Shown: piece after piece, positions 1 through 9,211 of the stretch
Layout of the letters: every line of letters begins with the position of its first letter
Numbering within the stretch: position 1 is the stretch's first letter
Assembly (NCBI RefSeq): GCF_021922985.1
Contig: NZ_CP040788.1
Span: forward strand, 3,190,009-3,254,008
DNA length: 64,000 nucleotides
Direction: 5' to 3'
Source of the DNA: Clavibacter michiganensis subsp. tessellarius
GTDB taxonomy: Bacteria; Actinomycetota; Actinomycetes; Actinomycetales; Microbacteriaceae
Notes under the pieces: model-generated
The model's input: the letters and a program-made list of their open reading frames with translations, nothing else
Told to the model about the DNA's origin: nothing
The model's database searches: none
Translations under genes and position numbers: made by a program

Positions 1-126
1 CCCGCGCGCCGCCCGGATCCACCCGACCCGGGACGGTCACGCGCACCCCCTCCCTCCCATCGCACGACCCCGTCCGTCACTCCCCACCCGGCGCGCTCCG
101 GCCGCCATCCACGAAACGAGAGTCCG

Positions 127-1806
127 ATGAACAGACGAATCACCGCCGTCGGGCTGGCCGTCGCCGCCAGCCTCGCCCTCAGCTCCTGCGCCGGCGCCGG
201 CGGCAAGGCCGCCGCCGACATCACCGGCCCCGCCGACACCGGCGGCACCATGCACGTCCTGCAGGTCTCGGACTTCCCGCACCTGGATCCCGCGATGGGC
301 TACGAGACCGACCTCGCGGACGTCTACCGGCTCATCTACCGCACGCTCACCACGACCACCGGCAAGGACGGCGCGACCATCGCGCCCGACCTCGCGACCG
401 ACACCGGCACCCCCAACGACGACGACACCGTCTGGACCTTCACGCTCAAGGACGGCCTGAAGTTCGAGGACGGCTCCCCGATCACGAGCCAGTCCATGAA
501 GTTCGGCGTGGAGCGGTCGTTCGACAAGGCGCTGGCCATCGGCTCGCCCTACGCCCGCATGTACCTCCAGGGCGGCGACAGCTACGAGGGCCCGTACGTC
601 TCGGGCGACCTGCCCTCCATCGAGACCCCCGACGAGAAGACGATCGTCTTCCACCTGAACCGCTCCGTGCCGGAGTTCGCGAGCGTCACCGCGCAGAGCA
701 CGTTCGTGCCGTTCCCGGTGGACAAGGACCGCGTCACCGTCACGAGCGTGGACCAGCAGCCCATCTCCTCCGGCCCGTACAAGGTGAGCAGCCGGACGCC
801 CGGCCAGTCCCTCACGCTCGTGCGCAACCCCGAGTGGGACGCGTCCACCGACGAGGTCAGGACCGCCAAGCCGGACGAGTGGGACTTCACGATGGGGCTC
901 GACCAGGCCACCATCGACGAGCGCATGATCGCCGGACAGGGCGACGACGCGAACGCCATCGCCTACGGGATCACCGCGGCGTCGGTCTCCCGCATCCAGA
1001 CGCCGCAGATCAAGGCGCGCACCGTCTCGGGCGACAGCGGCTGCACCACGTACCTCGCGCTCAACACGACGAAGCCGCACCTCGGCGACGTGCGCGTGCG
1101 CCAGGCCATCGCCTACGCCGTGGACAAGAAGTCGCTCGCCGACGTGGCCGGCGGCCCCATGATCGCGGAGCCCGCGTCGACGATCCTCACCCGCAGCGTG
1201 CCGGGTCACAAGGACTTCGACCTCTACCCCAGCACCGACAGCTCGGGCGACGTCGACAAGGCGAAGGCGCTCCTCGCCGAGGCGGGCCTCGCGGACGGCT
1301 TCTCGATCACGCTCGACGTGGCCAGCGTGCCCACCTCGCAGAAGGCGGCGGAGGCGCTCCAGCAGTCCCTCGCCCGTGTCGGCATCACCGTCGCGATCAA
1401 CCTCCTCGACACGGCGACCTACAACGAGACCATCGCCACCACCTCGCAGCAGCACGACGCGGCCGAGGCCGGCTGGTGCCCCGACTGGAACTCCGCCAGC
1501 ACGGTGCTCCCCATCCTCTTCGACGGACGCCAGATCCCCGAGAAGGGCAACAGCAACCTGTCGCAGATCAACGATCCCGCGATCAACGCGAAGATCGACG
1601 AGGTCTCGGCCATGACCGACCTCCAGGCCGCGGACGCCGCGTGGGGCGACCTCGACGAGCAGGTGCAGCAGCTGGCACCCGTGGTGCCGCTCCTCTACGG
1701 CCAGGCCGTCCTCGTGCTGGGGCAGAACGTGCGGAACGCGTACTCGAGCCCCATCTACAACGGAGGCCCGGACTTCGCCACCATCGGCCTCCACACGGGG
1801 AAGTAG
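127..1806 (+). CDS. ABC transporter substrate-binding lipoprotein, peptide/opine type (SBP family 5)
   Basis: A 559-residue solute receptor that should bind short peptides outside the membrane and deliver them to the permeases encoded just downstream. The N-terminus is a lipoprotein signal with lipobox LSSC, so Cys21 would be the lipidated residue after cleavage. The body has the family 5 layout (about 500 residues, AYAVDKKSLA-type hinge segment near residue 335). The ATG at 127 sits directly at the signal peptide, with only a weak GAGAG Shine-Dalgarno. The next gene starts 3 bases after its stop. Because four transporter genes and two proline peptidases follow in overlap, I infer that the ligand is a Pro- or hydroxyproline-containing peptide. 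Family assignment is firm and the ligand is inference. Bases 1-126 before it hold no gene I can support. Confidence 0.93.
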   Translation: MNRRITAVGLAVAASLALSSCAGAGGKAAADITGPADTGGTMHVLQVSDFPHLDPAMGYETDLADVYRLIYRTLTTTTGKDGATIAPDLATDTGTPNDDDTVWTFTLKDGLKFEDGSPITSQSMKFGVERSFDKALAIGSPYARMYLQGGDSYEGPYVSGDLPSIETPDEKTIVFHLNRSVPEFASVTAQSTFVPFPVDKDRVTVTSVDQQPISSGPYKVSSRTPGQSLTLVRNPEWDASTDEVRTAKPDEWDFTMGLDQATIDERMIAGQGDDANAIAYGITAASVSRIQTPQIKARTVSGDSGCTTYLALNTTKPHLGDVRVRQAIAYAVDKKSLADVAGGPMIAEPASTILTRSVPGHKDFDLYPSTDSSGDVDKAKALLAEAGLADGFSITLDVASVPTSQKAAEALQQSLARVGITVAINLLDTATYNETIATTSQQHDAAEAGWCPDWNSASTVLPILFDGRQIPEKGNSNLSQINDPAINAKIDEVSAMTDLQAADAAWGDLDEQVQQLAPVVPLLYGQAVLVLGQNVRNAYSSPIYNGGPDFATIGLHTGK

Positions 1807-1809
1807 GCG

Positions 1810-2772
1810 GTGACCGCCACCCTGCAGGGCGCCTCGGCGCCCGACTCGGCCCCCGCCTACCCGACGGGACGGCCGCCCGCCGTCACGCCGGCCAAGCGCG
1901 TGGTCGCGGCCCTCCGGTCGAAGCCCTCCGTCGTCGCCAGCGTCGTGTTCGTGGTGCTGGTCACGGTGCTCGCGGTGTTCGCGCCGCTCCTATCCGGGAT
2001 CACCGGCTGGGGCCCGACGACCTTCGACGCCGACGCCGTCGACCCGGCCCTCGGCGGCCTCCCCATCGGCCCGTTCGGCGGCGTGAGCGCCTCGCACTGG
2101 TTCGGCGTCGAGCCGCAGAACGGGCGCGACATCTTCGCCCGCATCGCGTACGGCGCCCGGGTGTCCCTGCTCATCGCGGTCTCCGCCACGGTCGTCACCA
2201 CGACGATCGGCGTGATCGCGGGCATGGTCGCCGGCTACTTCGGCGGGATCGTCGACCAGGTCGTGTCCCGGGTCATGGACCTCCTCATGGCCTTCCCGGC
2301 GCTGATCTTCATGATCGCCATCCTCTCGGCGCTGCCCGCGGGCAACCGGCCGGCGCTGCTCGTCCTCACGCTCAGCATCTTCGGCTGGCCGTACACGGCG
2401 CGACTCGTGCGCGGCCAGACCATGACGATCCGCACGCGCGAGTTCGTGGAGGCGGCCCGGGCGTCCGGCGCCTCCTCGATGGGCGTGATCTTCCGGGAGG
2501 TGCTGCCGAACCTGCGCGGCACCATCATCGTGCTGGCCACGCTCTCGGTGCCGGGCTACATCGGCACCGAGGCGGGCCTCTCCTTCCTCGGCGTCGGCGT
2601 GCTGCCCCCGACGCCGTCGTGGGGCCAGATGATCGCCGACTCGGTGAACTGGTACACGGTCGACCCGGCGTACTTCATCGTGCCGGGCTCGTTCCTCTTC
2701 CTCACGGTGCTGGCGTTCACGGTCTTCGGCGACCACCTCCGCACCGCGCTCGAGCAGGGGGAGGCGGCATGA
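1810..2772 (+). CDS. ABC transporter permease, DppC-like
   Basis: An inner-membrane permease of 320 residues for the peptide importer. Hydrophobic segments begin near residue 35, then a large extracytoplasmic loop, then five more helices. The EAA loop that contacts the ATPase is visible as EFVEAARASGAS followed by the conserved downstream Pro-Asn (LPN). It starts with GTG, 3 bases after the receptor gene, and its stop overlaps the ATG of the next permease by 4 bases. The C-type permease precedes the B-type one here, the reverse of the usual dppBC order. Substrate specificity cannot be read from this subunit. Confidence 0.92.
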   Translation: MTATLQGASAPDSAPAYPTGRPPAVTPAKRVVAALRSKPSVVASVVFVVLVTVLAVFAPLLSGITGWGPTTFDADAVDPALGGLPIGPFGGVSASHWFGVEPQNGRDIFARIAYGARVSLLIAVSATVVTTTIGVIAGMVAGYFGGIVDQVVSRVMDLLMAFPALIFMIAILSALPAGNRPALLVLTLSIFGWPYTARLVRGQTMTIRTREFVEAARASGASSMGVIFREVLPNLRGTIIVLATLSVPGYIGTEAGLSFLGVGVLPPTPSWGQMIADSVNWYTVDPAYFIVPGSFLFLTVLAFTVFGDHLRTALEQGEAA

Positions 2773-3761
2773 TCGGCTACCTCGTCCGCCGCGCCGGAGC
2801 GGCCCTGGTGGTGCTCGCGCTCATCAGCCTGTTCACCTACATGATCTTCTTCCTGCTCCAGCCGGACCCCGCCGTCACCATCTGCGGCAAGACCTGCACG
2901 CCGGACAAGATCGACTCCATCCGCCAGCTCCTCGGCCTCGACCGGCCGTTCTGGGCGCAGTACGGCGACTTCATCGCGGGCGTCTTCACTGGGCGCACCT
3001 ACGGCGACGGCCCCACGGCGATCCAGTGCTCCGCGCCCTGCCTGGGCTTCAGCTTCCAGACGCAGCAGTCCGTGCTCGACCTGATGCTGTCCCGCCTCCC
3101 CGTGAGCATCACGATCGCGGTCGGCGCGGCGGTCCTCTGGATCGTGTTCGGCGTCGCCGGCGGCCTCGTCAGCGCCATCCGGCAGGGCAGCGTGTGGGAC
3201 CGGACCGCGATGGGGGCGGCGCTCACCGGGATCAGCGTGCCGATCACCTTCGCGGCGCTGCTCCTGCAGTACGTGCTCGTCGTGCAGCTGCAGGTGCTGC
3301 CGTTCCCGCAGTCCGTCGCGTTCTCCGACGACCCCGTCATGTGGTTCGACTCGTACCTCATGCCGTGGATGGTGCTCGCGCTCGGCTACGCGGCGATCTA
3401 CGCGCGCATCGTCCGGGCCAACGTGATCGACACCCTGCAGGAGGACTACCTGCGGACCGCGCGCGCCAAGGGCCTGTCGGCGGCGCTCGTGATCCGCCGC
3501 CACGCCCTCCGGCCGTCGCTCACGCCCGTCGTGACGCTGTTCGGCATGGACTTCGCCGGGCTGCTCGGCGGGGCCGTGATCGCCGAGAAGATCTTCGGCC
3601 TCAACGGCGTCGGCAAGCTCGCCGCCGACTCCATCGCCAAGAACGACCAGCCCGTCATCATGGGCGTCACGCTCCTCGCCGCGGCCTTCGTGGTCGTCGG
3701 GAACGTGGTCGTCGACGTGCTGTACACCGTGCTCGACCCCCGAGTGAGGATCACCGCGTGA
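2769..3761 (+). CDS. ABC transporter permease, DppB-like
   Basis: A 330-residue permease, partner of the preceding DppC-like subunit. It has the usual N-terminal helix (residues about 8-30), a long periplasmic-type loop with two Cys pairs (CGKTC near residue 38 and a CSAPC near 85), then five helices. The EAA loop reads DYLRTARAKGLS. The cysteine pairs in the external loop are uncommon and could form disulphides. I chose ATG 2769 because it overlaps the upstream stop (ATGA); the same frame stays open far upstream but only as antisense-like Arg-rich translation. Confidence 0.92.
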   Translation: MIGYLVRRAGAALVVLALISLFTYMIFFLLQPDPAVTICGKTCTPDKIDSIRQLLGLDRPFWAQYGDFIAGVFTGRTYGDGPTAIQCSAPCLGFSFQTQQSVLDLMLSRLPVSITIAVGAAVLWIVFGVAGGLVSAIRQGSVWDRTAMGAALTGISVPITFAALLLQYVLVVQLQVLPFPQSVAFSDDPVMWFDSYLMPWMVLALGYAAIYARIVRANVIDTLQEDYLRTARAKGLSAALVIRRHALRPSLTPVVTLFGMDFAGLLGGAVIAEKIFGLNGVGKLAADSIAKNDQPVIMGVTLLAAAFVVVGNVVVDVLYTVLDPRVRITA

Positions 3762-4624
3762 CCGCCACCGCACCGCACCAGCCGCCCGCCCGGGCCGTCC
3801 CCGGGACGCCGCTCCTCGAGGTCCGGGACCTCACGATCGCGTTCCCCACCTCGCGGGGGCCGGTGGAGGTCGTGAAGGACCTCTCCTTCCGGGTGGAGCC
3901 GGACAGCACCCTCGGCATCGTGGGGGAGTCGGGATCGGGCAAGTCGATGACCTCGCTCGCCGTGATGGGCCTCGTGCCCCGCGGCGGCACGGTGACCGGC
4001 AGCATCAAGCTCGCGGGCGAGGAGCTCGTGGGCCGGCCCGACGCCGAGCTCCGCCGCTTCCGCGGCGACCGCATGGCGATGGTCTTCCAGGACCCGCTGT
4101 CGTCGCTGAACCCCTATTACACGGTGGGGCTCCAGATCGAGGAGGCCTACCGGGCGCACCGCGGCGGATCCCGCCGGGCCGTGCGGCAGGTGGTGGTGGA
4201 GGCGCTCGAGCGCGTCCGGATCCGCGAGGCCGGCACCCGCGTCGACCACTACCCGCACCAGTTCTCGGGCGGCATGCGGCAGCGCATCATGATCGCGATG
4301 GCGCTCTGCCTCGAGCCCGAGCTGCTCATCGCGGACGAGCCGACCACCGCGCTCGACGTGACGGTGCAGGCGCAGATCCTCGACCTGCTGCGCGAGATCC
4401 GGCGCGACACGGGGATGGGCATGCTCGTCATCACCCACGACCTCGCCGTGGTCTCCTCCCTCGCCGACGAGGTGCTCGTCATGCAGGGCGGACACCGCGT
4501 CGAGAGCGGCACCACGGAGCGCGTGTTCACCGCGCCCGAGGACCCGTACACGCACGCGCTGCTCGAGGCGATCCCCCGCATCGACGCCGCCTACGACCGA
4601 CCGACGACGGGATCCGCCTCATGA
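3758..4624 (+). CDS. ABC transporter ATP-binding protein, DppD-like
   Basis: The first of two nucleotide-binding subunits, 288 residues. It shows Walker A GESGSGKS (about residue 58), signature FSGGMRQR, Walker [13 protein letters not shown] and the H-loop THD. The C-terminal extension with [14 protein letters not shown] is typical of oligopeptide ATPases. GTG at 3758 overlaps the upstream TGA, and the following ATPase gene starts in an ATGA overlap. It works as a heterodimer with the next gene product on the cytoplasmic face of the two permeases. Confidence 0.94.
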   Translation: MTATAPHQPPARAVPGTPLLEVRDLTIAFPTSRGPVEVVKDLSFRVEPDSTLGIVGESGSGKSMTSLAVMGLVPRGGTVTGSIKLAGEELVGRPDAELRRFRGDRMAMVFQDPLSSLNPYYTVGLQIEEAYRAHRGGSRRAVRQVVVEALERVRIREAGTRVDHYPHQFSGGMRQRIMIAMALCLEPELLIADEPTTALDVTVQAQILDLLREIRRDTGMGMLVITHDLAVVSSLADEVLVMQGGHRVESGTTERVFTAPEDPYTHALLEAIPRIDAAYDRPTTGSAS

Positions 4625-5520
4625 GCACCCCCTCCACCGCGCCCGAGCCGTTCCTCTCGGCCCGCGGCCTCACCAAGGAGTACACGACGCGCGGCGGCCC
4701 CGGCCTCCGCCCGCCGGTGCGCCGGTTCCTCGCCGTCGACCACGTGGACCTCGACGTGCCGACCGGGCAGACCCTCTCGATCGTGGGCGAGTCCGGATCC
4801 GGCAAGTCGACGACGGCGCGCATGGTCGCGCACCTGCTCCAGCCGACGTACGGCTCGTTCTCGCTGAGGGGCGAGGACATGACGCGGGCGTCCGGCGCGC
4901 GCCTCCGCGAGTTCCGGCGGCAGGTGCAGGTGGTGTTCCAGGATCCGGCGTCGTCGCTCAACCCGCGGCACACGGTGGAGCAGATCATCAGCGCGCCGCT
5001 GCGGTACCAGGGGATCCGGACGCCGGGCGGGCACGGGCAGCTCGTGCGCGACCTGCTCGACCGGGTGGGCCTGAACCCCGACCACGCGCAGCGCTACCCC
5101 GCGCAGTTCTCCGGCGGCCAGTGCCAGCGCATCGGCATCGCGCGGGCGCTCGCCGTGCAGCCGGGCCTCATCGTGTGCGACGAGGCGGTGTCCGCGCTCG
5201 ACGTGACGGTGCAGGCGCGCGTCATCGCGCTGCTCCGCGACCTCCAGCGCGAGCGCGGCCTCAGCTACGTCTTCATCGCGCACGACCTCGCCGTCGTGCG
5301 GCAGCTCTCCGACCGCGTCGCCGTGATGAGCGCCGGGAAGGTCGTGGAGGAGGGCACGCGCGACGACGTGTTCGAGCGGCCGCAGCACCCGTACACGCGG
5401 TCGCTGCTCGACGCGGTGCCGCGCATCGACCCCGAGTGGGACCGGAAGCGGCTCGCCTCGCGGCGCGCGGCCGGGCTCGACACGACCGCCATCGAGACGG
5501 CGGGCGGGTCGGCCGCGTGA
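4621..5520 (+). CDS. ABC transporter ATP-binding protein, DppF-like
   Basis: The second nucleotide-binding subunit, 299 residues. It shows Walker [10 protein letters not shown], signature FSGGQCQR, and Walker B LIVCDEAVSALD, where Ala replaces the usual Pro of DEPVSALD. The C-terminus PYTRSLLDAVPRID matches the oligopeptide family. The overlaps on both sides (ATGA upstream, GTGA downstream) tie it to the transporter and to the hydrolase that follows. Confidence 0.94.
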   Translation: MSTPSTAPEPFLSARGLTKEYTTRGGPGLRPPVRRFLAVDHVDLDVPTGQTLSIVGESGSGKSTTARMVAHLLQPTYGSFSLRGEDMTRASGARLREFRRQVQVVFQDPASSLNPRHTVEQIISAPLRYQGIRTPGGHGQLVRDLLDRVGLNPDHAQRYPAQFSGGQCQRIGIARALAVQPGLIVCDEAVSALDVTVQARVIALLRDLQRERGLSYVFIAHDLAVVRQLSDRVAVMSAGKVVEEGTRDDVFERPQHPYTRSLLDAVPRIDPEWDRKRLASRRAAGLDTTAIETAGGSAA

Positions 5521-6824
5521 TCGTCGGATCCGCGACCGTCCCCGGCGTGCACGTCACCGACCACGAGATCGAGGTGCCGCTCGACTGGGCGGCGGCCCGC
5601 GCGGGGGAGCCGACCCCGACGATCACCGTGTTCGCGCGCGAGCTCGTCGCGCCCGAGCGCCGGGCGGACGACCTGCCCGCGCTCCTCTACCTCCAGGGCG
5701 GGCCGGGCGGGAAGTCGCCGCGCGTGCTCGACGACGGCGGCTGGATCGGCCACGCCCTCCGCACGCATCGCGTCGTGCTGCTCGACCAGCGCGGCACCGG
5801 GCGGAGCACGCCCGTCACGGCCCGCACCATGCTGCGGTTCGGCGACGACCACGCATCCGCCGCCCGGTACCTCGCACTGTTCCGGGCCGACGCGATCGTG
5901 CAGGACGCGGAGGCGCTCCGGCAGCACCTCGAGGGCGGCCGCCGCTGGTCGACGCTCGGCCAGAGCTACGGCGGGTTCCTCACGCTCACGTACCTGTCGC
6001 ACGCGCCCGAGGCGCTGTCGGCCTGCTACGTGACGGGCGGGCTCGCCTCGCTCGACCCCTCCGCGGAGGAGGTGTACCGGCGCACCTACCCGCGCACGGC
6101 CGCCAAGAACGCGGGCTACCACGCGCGCTACCCGGGCGACGTGGCGATCCTGTCCCGCCTCGCCGACCGCCTCGCCGCCGGCGACGTGACGCTGCCCGAC
6201 GGCGACGCGCTCACGGTCCGGCGCCTGCAGACGATCGGCATCGACCTCGGCATGGGGCCCGGGCGGGAGCGGATCCACGCCCTCCTCGACGAGGCCATCG
6301 ACGACCGCGGCGAGCCCACCGACGTGCTGCTCGCGGAGGTGCTCCGCCTCACCTCGTACGCGGCGAACCCGCTGTTCGCAGGCTTGCAGGAGAGCATCTA
6401 CGCCTCCGGCACCCGGCCCGCGACGGCGTGGGCGGCCGAGCGGGAGCGCGACCGGCACCCGGCATTCGCGCCCGGCGCCCGGCCCCTGCTGCTCACCGGC
6501 GAGATGATGTACCCCTGGATGTTCGAGGAGATCCGGCTGCTGCGCCCGTTCCGCCCGGCGGTCGAGCTGCTCGCCCGGCGCGACGACTGGCCGGAGCTCT
6601 ACGACCCCGCGCGGCTCGCCGCCAACGAGGTGCCGCTGGCCGCCGCGATCTACCACGACGACATGTACGTGGACGCGGGCCTGCAGCAGGAGACGGTCGC
6701 GCGCGTGGGCAACGCCCGCGCCTGGATCACGAACGAGCACGAGCACGACGGCCTCGGCGCGCCCGGCGTGCTGGGACGGCTGATGGACACGATCGCCCGC
6801 GATGGAGGAGGGATCCCCCGATGA
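5517..6824 (+). CDS. S33 alpha/beta hydrolase, prolyl aminopeptidase type
   Basis: A cytoplasmic hydrolase of 435 residues, larger than classical Pip (about 320) and resembling the long actinobacterial S33 subfamily. Visible motifs are the oxyanion region QGGPGG (near residue 61), DQRGTGRS, the nucleophile elbow GQSYGG (Ser near residue 152) and a late His in NEHEHDG. S33 peptidases of this type remove N-terminal proline from peptides. There is no signal peptide, so it would act on peptides brought in by the adjacent importer. GTG 5517 overlaps the ATPase stop (GTGA), and its own stop overlaps the start of the Xaa-Pro peptidase gene. Whether it accepts 4-hydroxyproline is inferred from context only. 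Confidence 0.85.
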   Translation: MIVGSATVPGVHVTDHEIEVPLDWAAARAGEPTPTITVFARELVAPERRADDLPALLYLQGGPGGKSPRVLDDGGWIGHALRTHRVVLLDQRGTGRSTPVTARTMLRFGDDHASAARYLALFRADAIVQDAEALRQHLEGGRRWSTLGQSYGGFLTLTYLSHAPEALSACYVTGGLASLDPSAEEVYRRTYPRTAAKNAGYHARYPGDVAILSRLADRLAAGDVTLPDGDALTVRRLQTIGIDLGMGPGRERIHALLDEAIDDRGEPTDVLLAEVLRLTSYAANPLFAGLQESIYASGTRPATAWAAERERDRHPAFAPGARPLLLTGEMMYPWMFEEIRLLRPFRPAVELLARRDDWPELYDPARLAANEVPLAAAIYHDDMYVDAGLQQETVARVGNARAWITNEHEHDGLGAPGVLGRLMDTIARDGGGIPR

Positions 6825-8266
6825 CCGACACGACCCACGAGACCGCCCCGGGCGTCACCGCCGAGGAGCGCCGCCCGCCGCGGCTCGCCCAGGTGCCCGC
6901 GTTCCGCGACCTGATGGCGGGCGGCTGGATCGCCCCCGACCGCACGCCGTCGACCGTGCCCGGCGCCGTCGAGGCGTCCGCCGCGCACCGCGACCGCCTC
7001 AGCGCGGCGATGCCCGGCGTGACGCTGGCCGTCGTCAGCGGCTACGCGCCCACGCGCAACGACGACTGCCGCTACGCCTTCCGCGCGGACAGCGACTTCG
7101 TGTGGCTCACGGGGGTGCAGGTCGAGGGCGCCGTGCTCGTGATGCACGCGGTGCCGGGCGGCCACGACGCCGTCCTGCACGTGCCCGCGCCCGCGCATCC
7201 GGGCGACCCGCGCTTCTTCTCCGACGCCGACCACGGCGAGCTCTGGGTGGGGCCCGCGCCCGCGCACGCCGACTGGCAGCGCGCGCTGGGCATCCCGGTG
7301 CGCGACCCCGACCGCCTCGCGGGCGACCTCGCCGGCGTCCGCGACGTGCGCCGGGCCGGAGCCGTGACGGGCGTCCCGTCCGCGCTCGCCGACGTGCCGC
7401 GGGACGGCGCGCTCGTGGCGGCGCTCGGCGAGCTGCGCGTGATCAAGGACGCGTGGGAGATCGAGGAGCTGCGCCGCGCGGTCGACGACACGGTCGAGGG
7501 CTTCGCCGAGGTCGTGCGGGCGATCCCGCGGGCGCAGGCGGCCGGCGGCGAGCGCTGGCTGCAGGGCACGTTCGACCGGCACGCGCGCACGGTCGGCAAC
7601 GGCCCCGGGTACGCCACCATCGTGGGCGGCGGCGGCCACGCGACGATCCTGCACTGGGTGCGCTGCGACGGCCCGCTCCGCGACGGCGAGCTCGTGCTGC
7701 TCGACATGGGCGTGGAGGCCCGCAGCCTCTACACGGCCGACGTCACCCGCACGATCCCCGTCTCCGGGTCGTTCTCGCCCGAGCAGCGGCTCGTGCACGA
7801 CGTCGTCGAGCGCGCCCACCGCGCCGGCCTCGACGCCGTCGCGCCCGGGCGCCCGCTCGTCGACTTCCACCACGCCTCGATGGAGGTGGTGGCCCAGGGC
7901 CTCCACGACCTCGGGCTGCTGCCGGTGTCGGTCGACGAGGCGCTCTCGCCCGCGGGACAGCACCACCGGCGCTGGCTCGTCTGCGGGATCGGGCACCACC
8001 TCGGCCTCGACGTGCACGACTGCTCCGGCGCCGGCACCGCCGGGTACGACCGCGCCGTGGAGCCGGGCATGGTGCTGACGGTGGAGCCGGGCCTCTACTT
8101 CCAGCCGGACGACGCGATGGTGCCGCCGGAGCTCCGGGGCATCGGCGTGCGGATCGAAGACGATATCGTGGTGACGCAGACGGGGTCCGACGTGCTGTCG
8201 GATGCGCTGCCGATCGACGCCCGGGGCCTGGAGTCCTGGATGCGGGAGCAGCGGTCCCCGTCCTGA
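6821..8266 (+). CDS. pepP: Xaa-Pro aminopeptidase (M24B metallopeptidase)
   Basis: Aminopeptidase P type enzyme, 481 residues, which releases the N-terminal residue in front of proline. An N-terminal AMP_N domain (about residues 50-190, with DSDFVWLTG) precedes the pita-bread catalytic domain. The five metal ligands are recognisable: Asp in LLDMGVE, Asp in TADVTRT, His in GIGHHLGLDVHD, Glu in TVEPGLY and Glu in RIEDDIV. ATG 6821 lies in an ATGA overlap with the preceding hydrolase. Together the two peptidases can dismantle X-Pro and Pro-X peptides completely, which supports a proline- or hydroxyproline-peptide role for the whole operon. Confidence 0.92.
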   Translation: MTDTTHETAPGVTAEERRPPRLAQVPAFRDLMAGGWIAPDRTPSTVPGAVEASAAHRDRLSAAMPGVTLAVVSGYAPTRNDDCRYAFRADSDFVWLTGVQVEGAVLVMHAVPGGHDAVLHVPAPAHPGDPRFFSDADHGELWVGPAPAHADWQRALGIPVRDPDRLAGDLAGVRDVRRAGAVTGVPSALADVPRDGALVAALGELRVIKDAWEIEELRRAVDDTVEGFAEVVRAIPRAQAAGGERWLQGTFDRHARTVGNGPGYATIVGGGGHATILHWVRCDGPLRDGELVLLDMGVEARSLYTADVTRTIPVSGSFSPEQRLVHDVVERAHRAGLDAVAPGRPLVDFHHASMEVVAQGLHDLGLLPVSVDEALSPAGQHHRRWLVCGIGHHLGLDVHDCSGAGTAGYDRAVEPGMVLTVEPGLYFQPDDAMVPPELRGIGVRIEDDIVVTQTGSDVLSDALPIDARGLESWMREQRSPS

Positions 8267-8285
8267 CACCCCGAGGAGGACACGC

Positions 8286-9095
8286 GTGAGCCTCTCGGCC
8301 CTGCGTCCCGCACCCCCGCGCGCGAGCCTGCGCGAGCACGTCCACCAGGCCCTGTCGGCCGCCATCGTCTCCGGCGAGCTCGAGCCCGGCACGCTCATCA
8401 CGGTGCCGACGCTCGCGGTGCGCTTCGACGTCTCGGCGACGCCCGTGCGCGAGGCCGTGCTGGAGCTGGAGAAGCGCGGCTTCGTCGAGACCGTGCGCAA
8501 CAAGGGCTTCCGGGTCACGGCCGTGAGCGACGAGGAGCTCGGGCACCTGGTGCAGGTGCGCCAGCTGCTCGAGGCGCCCGCCATGGAGCGGCTCGCGGGC
8601 CGCGTGCCGGACGACGCGCTGCCCGCGCTCGAGGGGCTCGCCGACCGCATCGAGCGGGGCGCGCGCGACGGCGACCTGCGCGCGTACCTCGAGGCCGACC
8701 AGGAGTTCCACCTCTCCCTCACGCGGATGCTCGGCAACCCCGTGCTCACCGACTCCATCGCCGACCTCCGGTCGCGCACGCGCCTCGTCGGGCTGGCGTC
8801 GATGAAGGAGAGCCGCCACCTCGACGACTCGGCCGCGGAGCACCACGAGCTGCTGCGCGCGCTCGTGCGCGGCGACGGCCGGGAGGCGCACGCGGTGATG
8901 GTGCGGCACATCCGGCACGCCACCGGCTGGTGGGCCGGGCACGGCGAGGAGGACGGGGACGCGCGGGGGGACGAAGCCGCCGCGGCTTCCGCCGCGGGAT
9001 CCGCCGGTGCCTCCGCTGCTGCCTCCGCCGCGGCCGGAGCGCGGGGTGCGGAGGCGGCCGCCGAGCCCGTCGCCGAGCCGGCCGCGCGACGCTGA
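8286..9095 (+). CDS. GntR family transcriptional regulator (FCD subfamily)
   Basis: A regulator of 269 residues. The winged HTH lies at about residues 14-80 (with FDVSATPVREAVLELEKRG) and an all-helical FCD ligand domain at about 90-222, carrying Asp and His residues that bind metal or ligand in this subfamily. The last 45 residues are an Ala/Glu/Ser-rich tail with no domain. GTG 8286 is preceded by GAGGA at a good distance. It closes the importer-peptidase operon and is followed by a 116 bp gap with a candidate operator in front of the catabolic genes. It most likely controls both halves in response to hydroxyproline or a pathway intermediate; this is inference. Confidence 0.88.
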   Translation: MSLSALRPAPPRASLREHVHQALSAAIVSGELEPGTLITVPTLAVRFDVSATPVREAVLELEKRGFVETVRNKGFRVTAVSDEELGHLVQVRQLLEAPAMERLAGRVPDDALPALEGLADRIERGARDGDLRAYLEADQEFHLSLTRMLGNPVLTDSIADLRSRTRLVGLASMKESRHLDDSAAEHHELLRALVRGDGREAHAVMVRHIRHATGWWAGHGEEDGDARGDEAAAASAAGSAGASAAASAAAGARGAEAAAEPVAEPAARR

Positions 9096-9134
9096 TCGCC
9101 CTCCCCGGGAGGCGGACTTCCCCTCTCGGCTGAT

Positions 9135-9154
9135 GTGTGACATATTACTGACAC
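9135..9154 (+). promoter_or_regulatory. Candidate GntR operator / promoter of the hydroxyproline genes
   Basis: The sequence GTGTGACATATTACTGACAC is strikingly AT-rich for this region. Its ends are inverted (GTGT/ACAC) and it contains two direct TGACA copies 11 bases apart, one helical turn. It lies in the only sizeable gap between the regulator gene and the dehydrogenase gene. FCD-type GntR proteins commonly bind short imperfect palindromes at such positions. No direct evidence of binding; the symmetry is partial (12 of 20 positions). Confidence 0.4.
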
Positions 9155-9211
9155 CGCCGCCCGCCCCGCCGCCCCACATCGGGCGCCCCGACCCGTGAGA
9201 GCAGGGACCGC

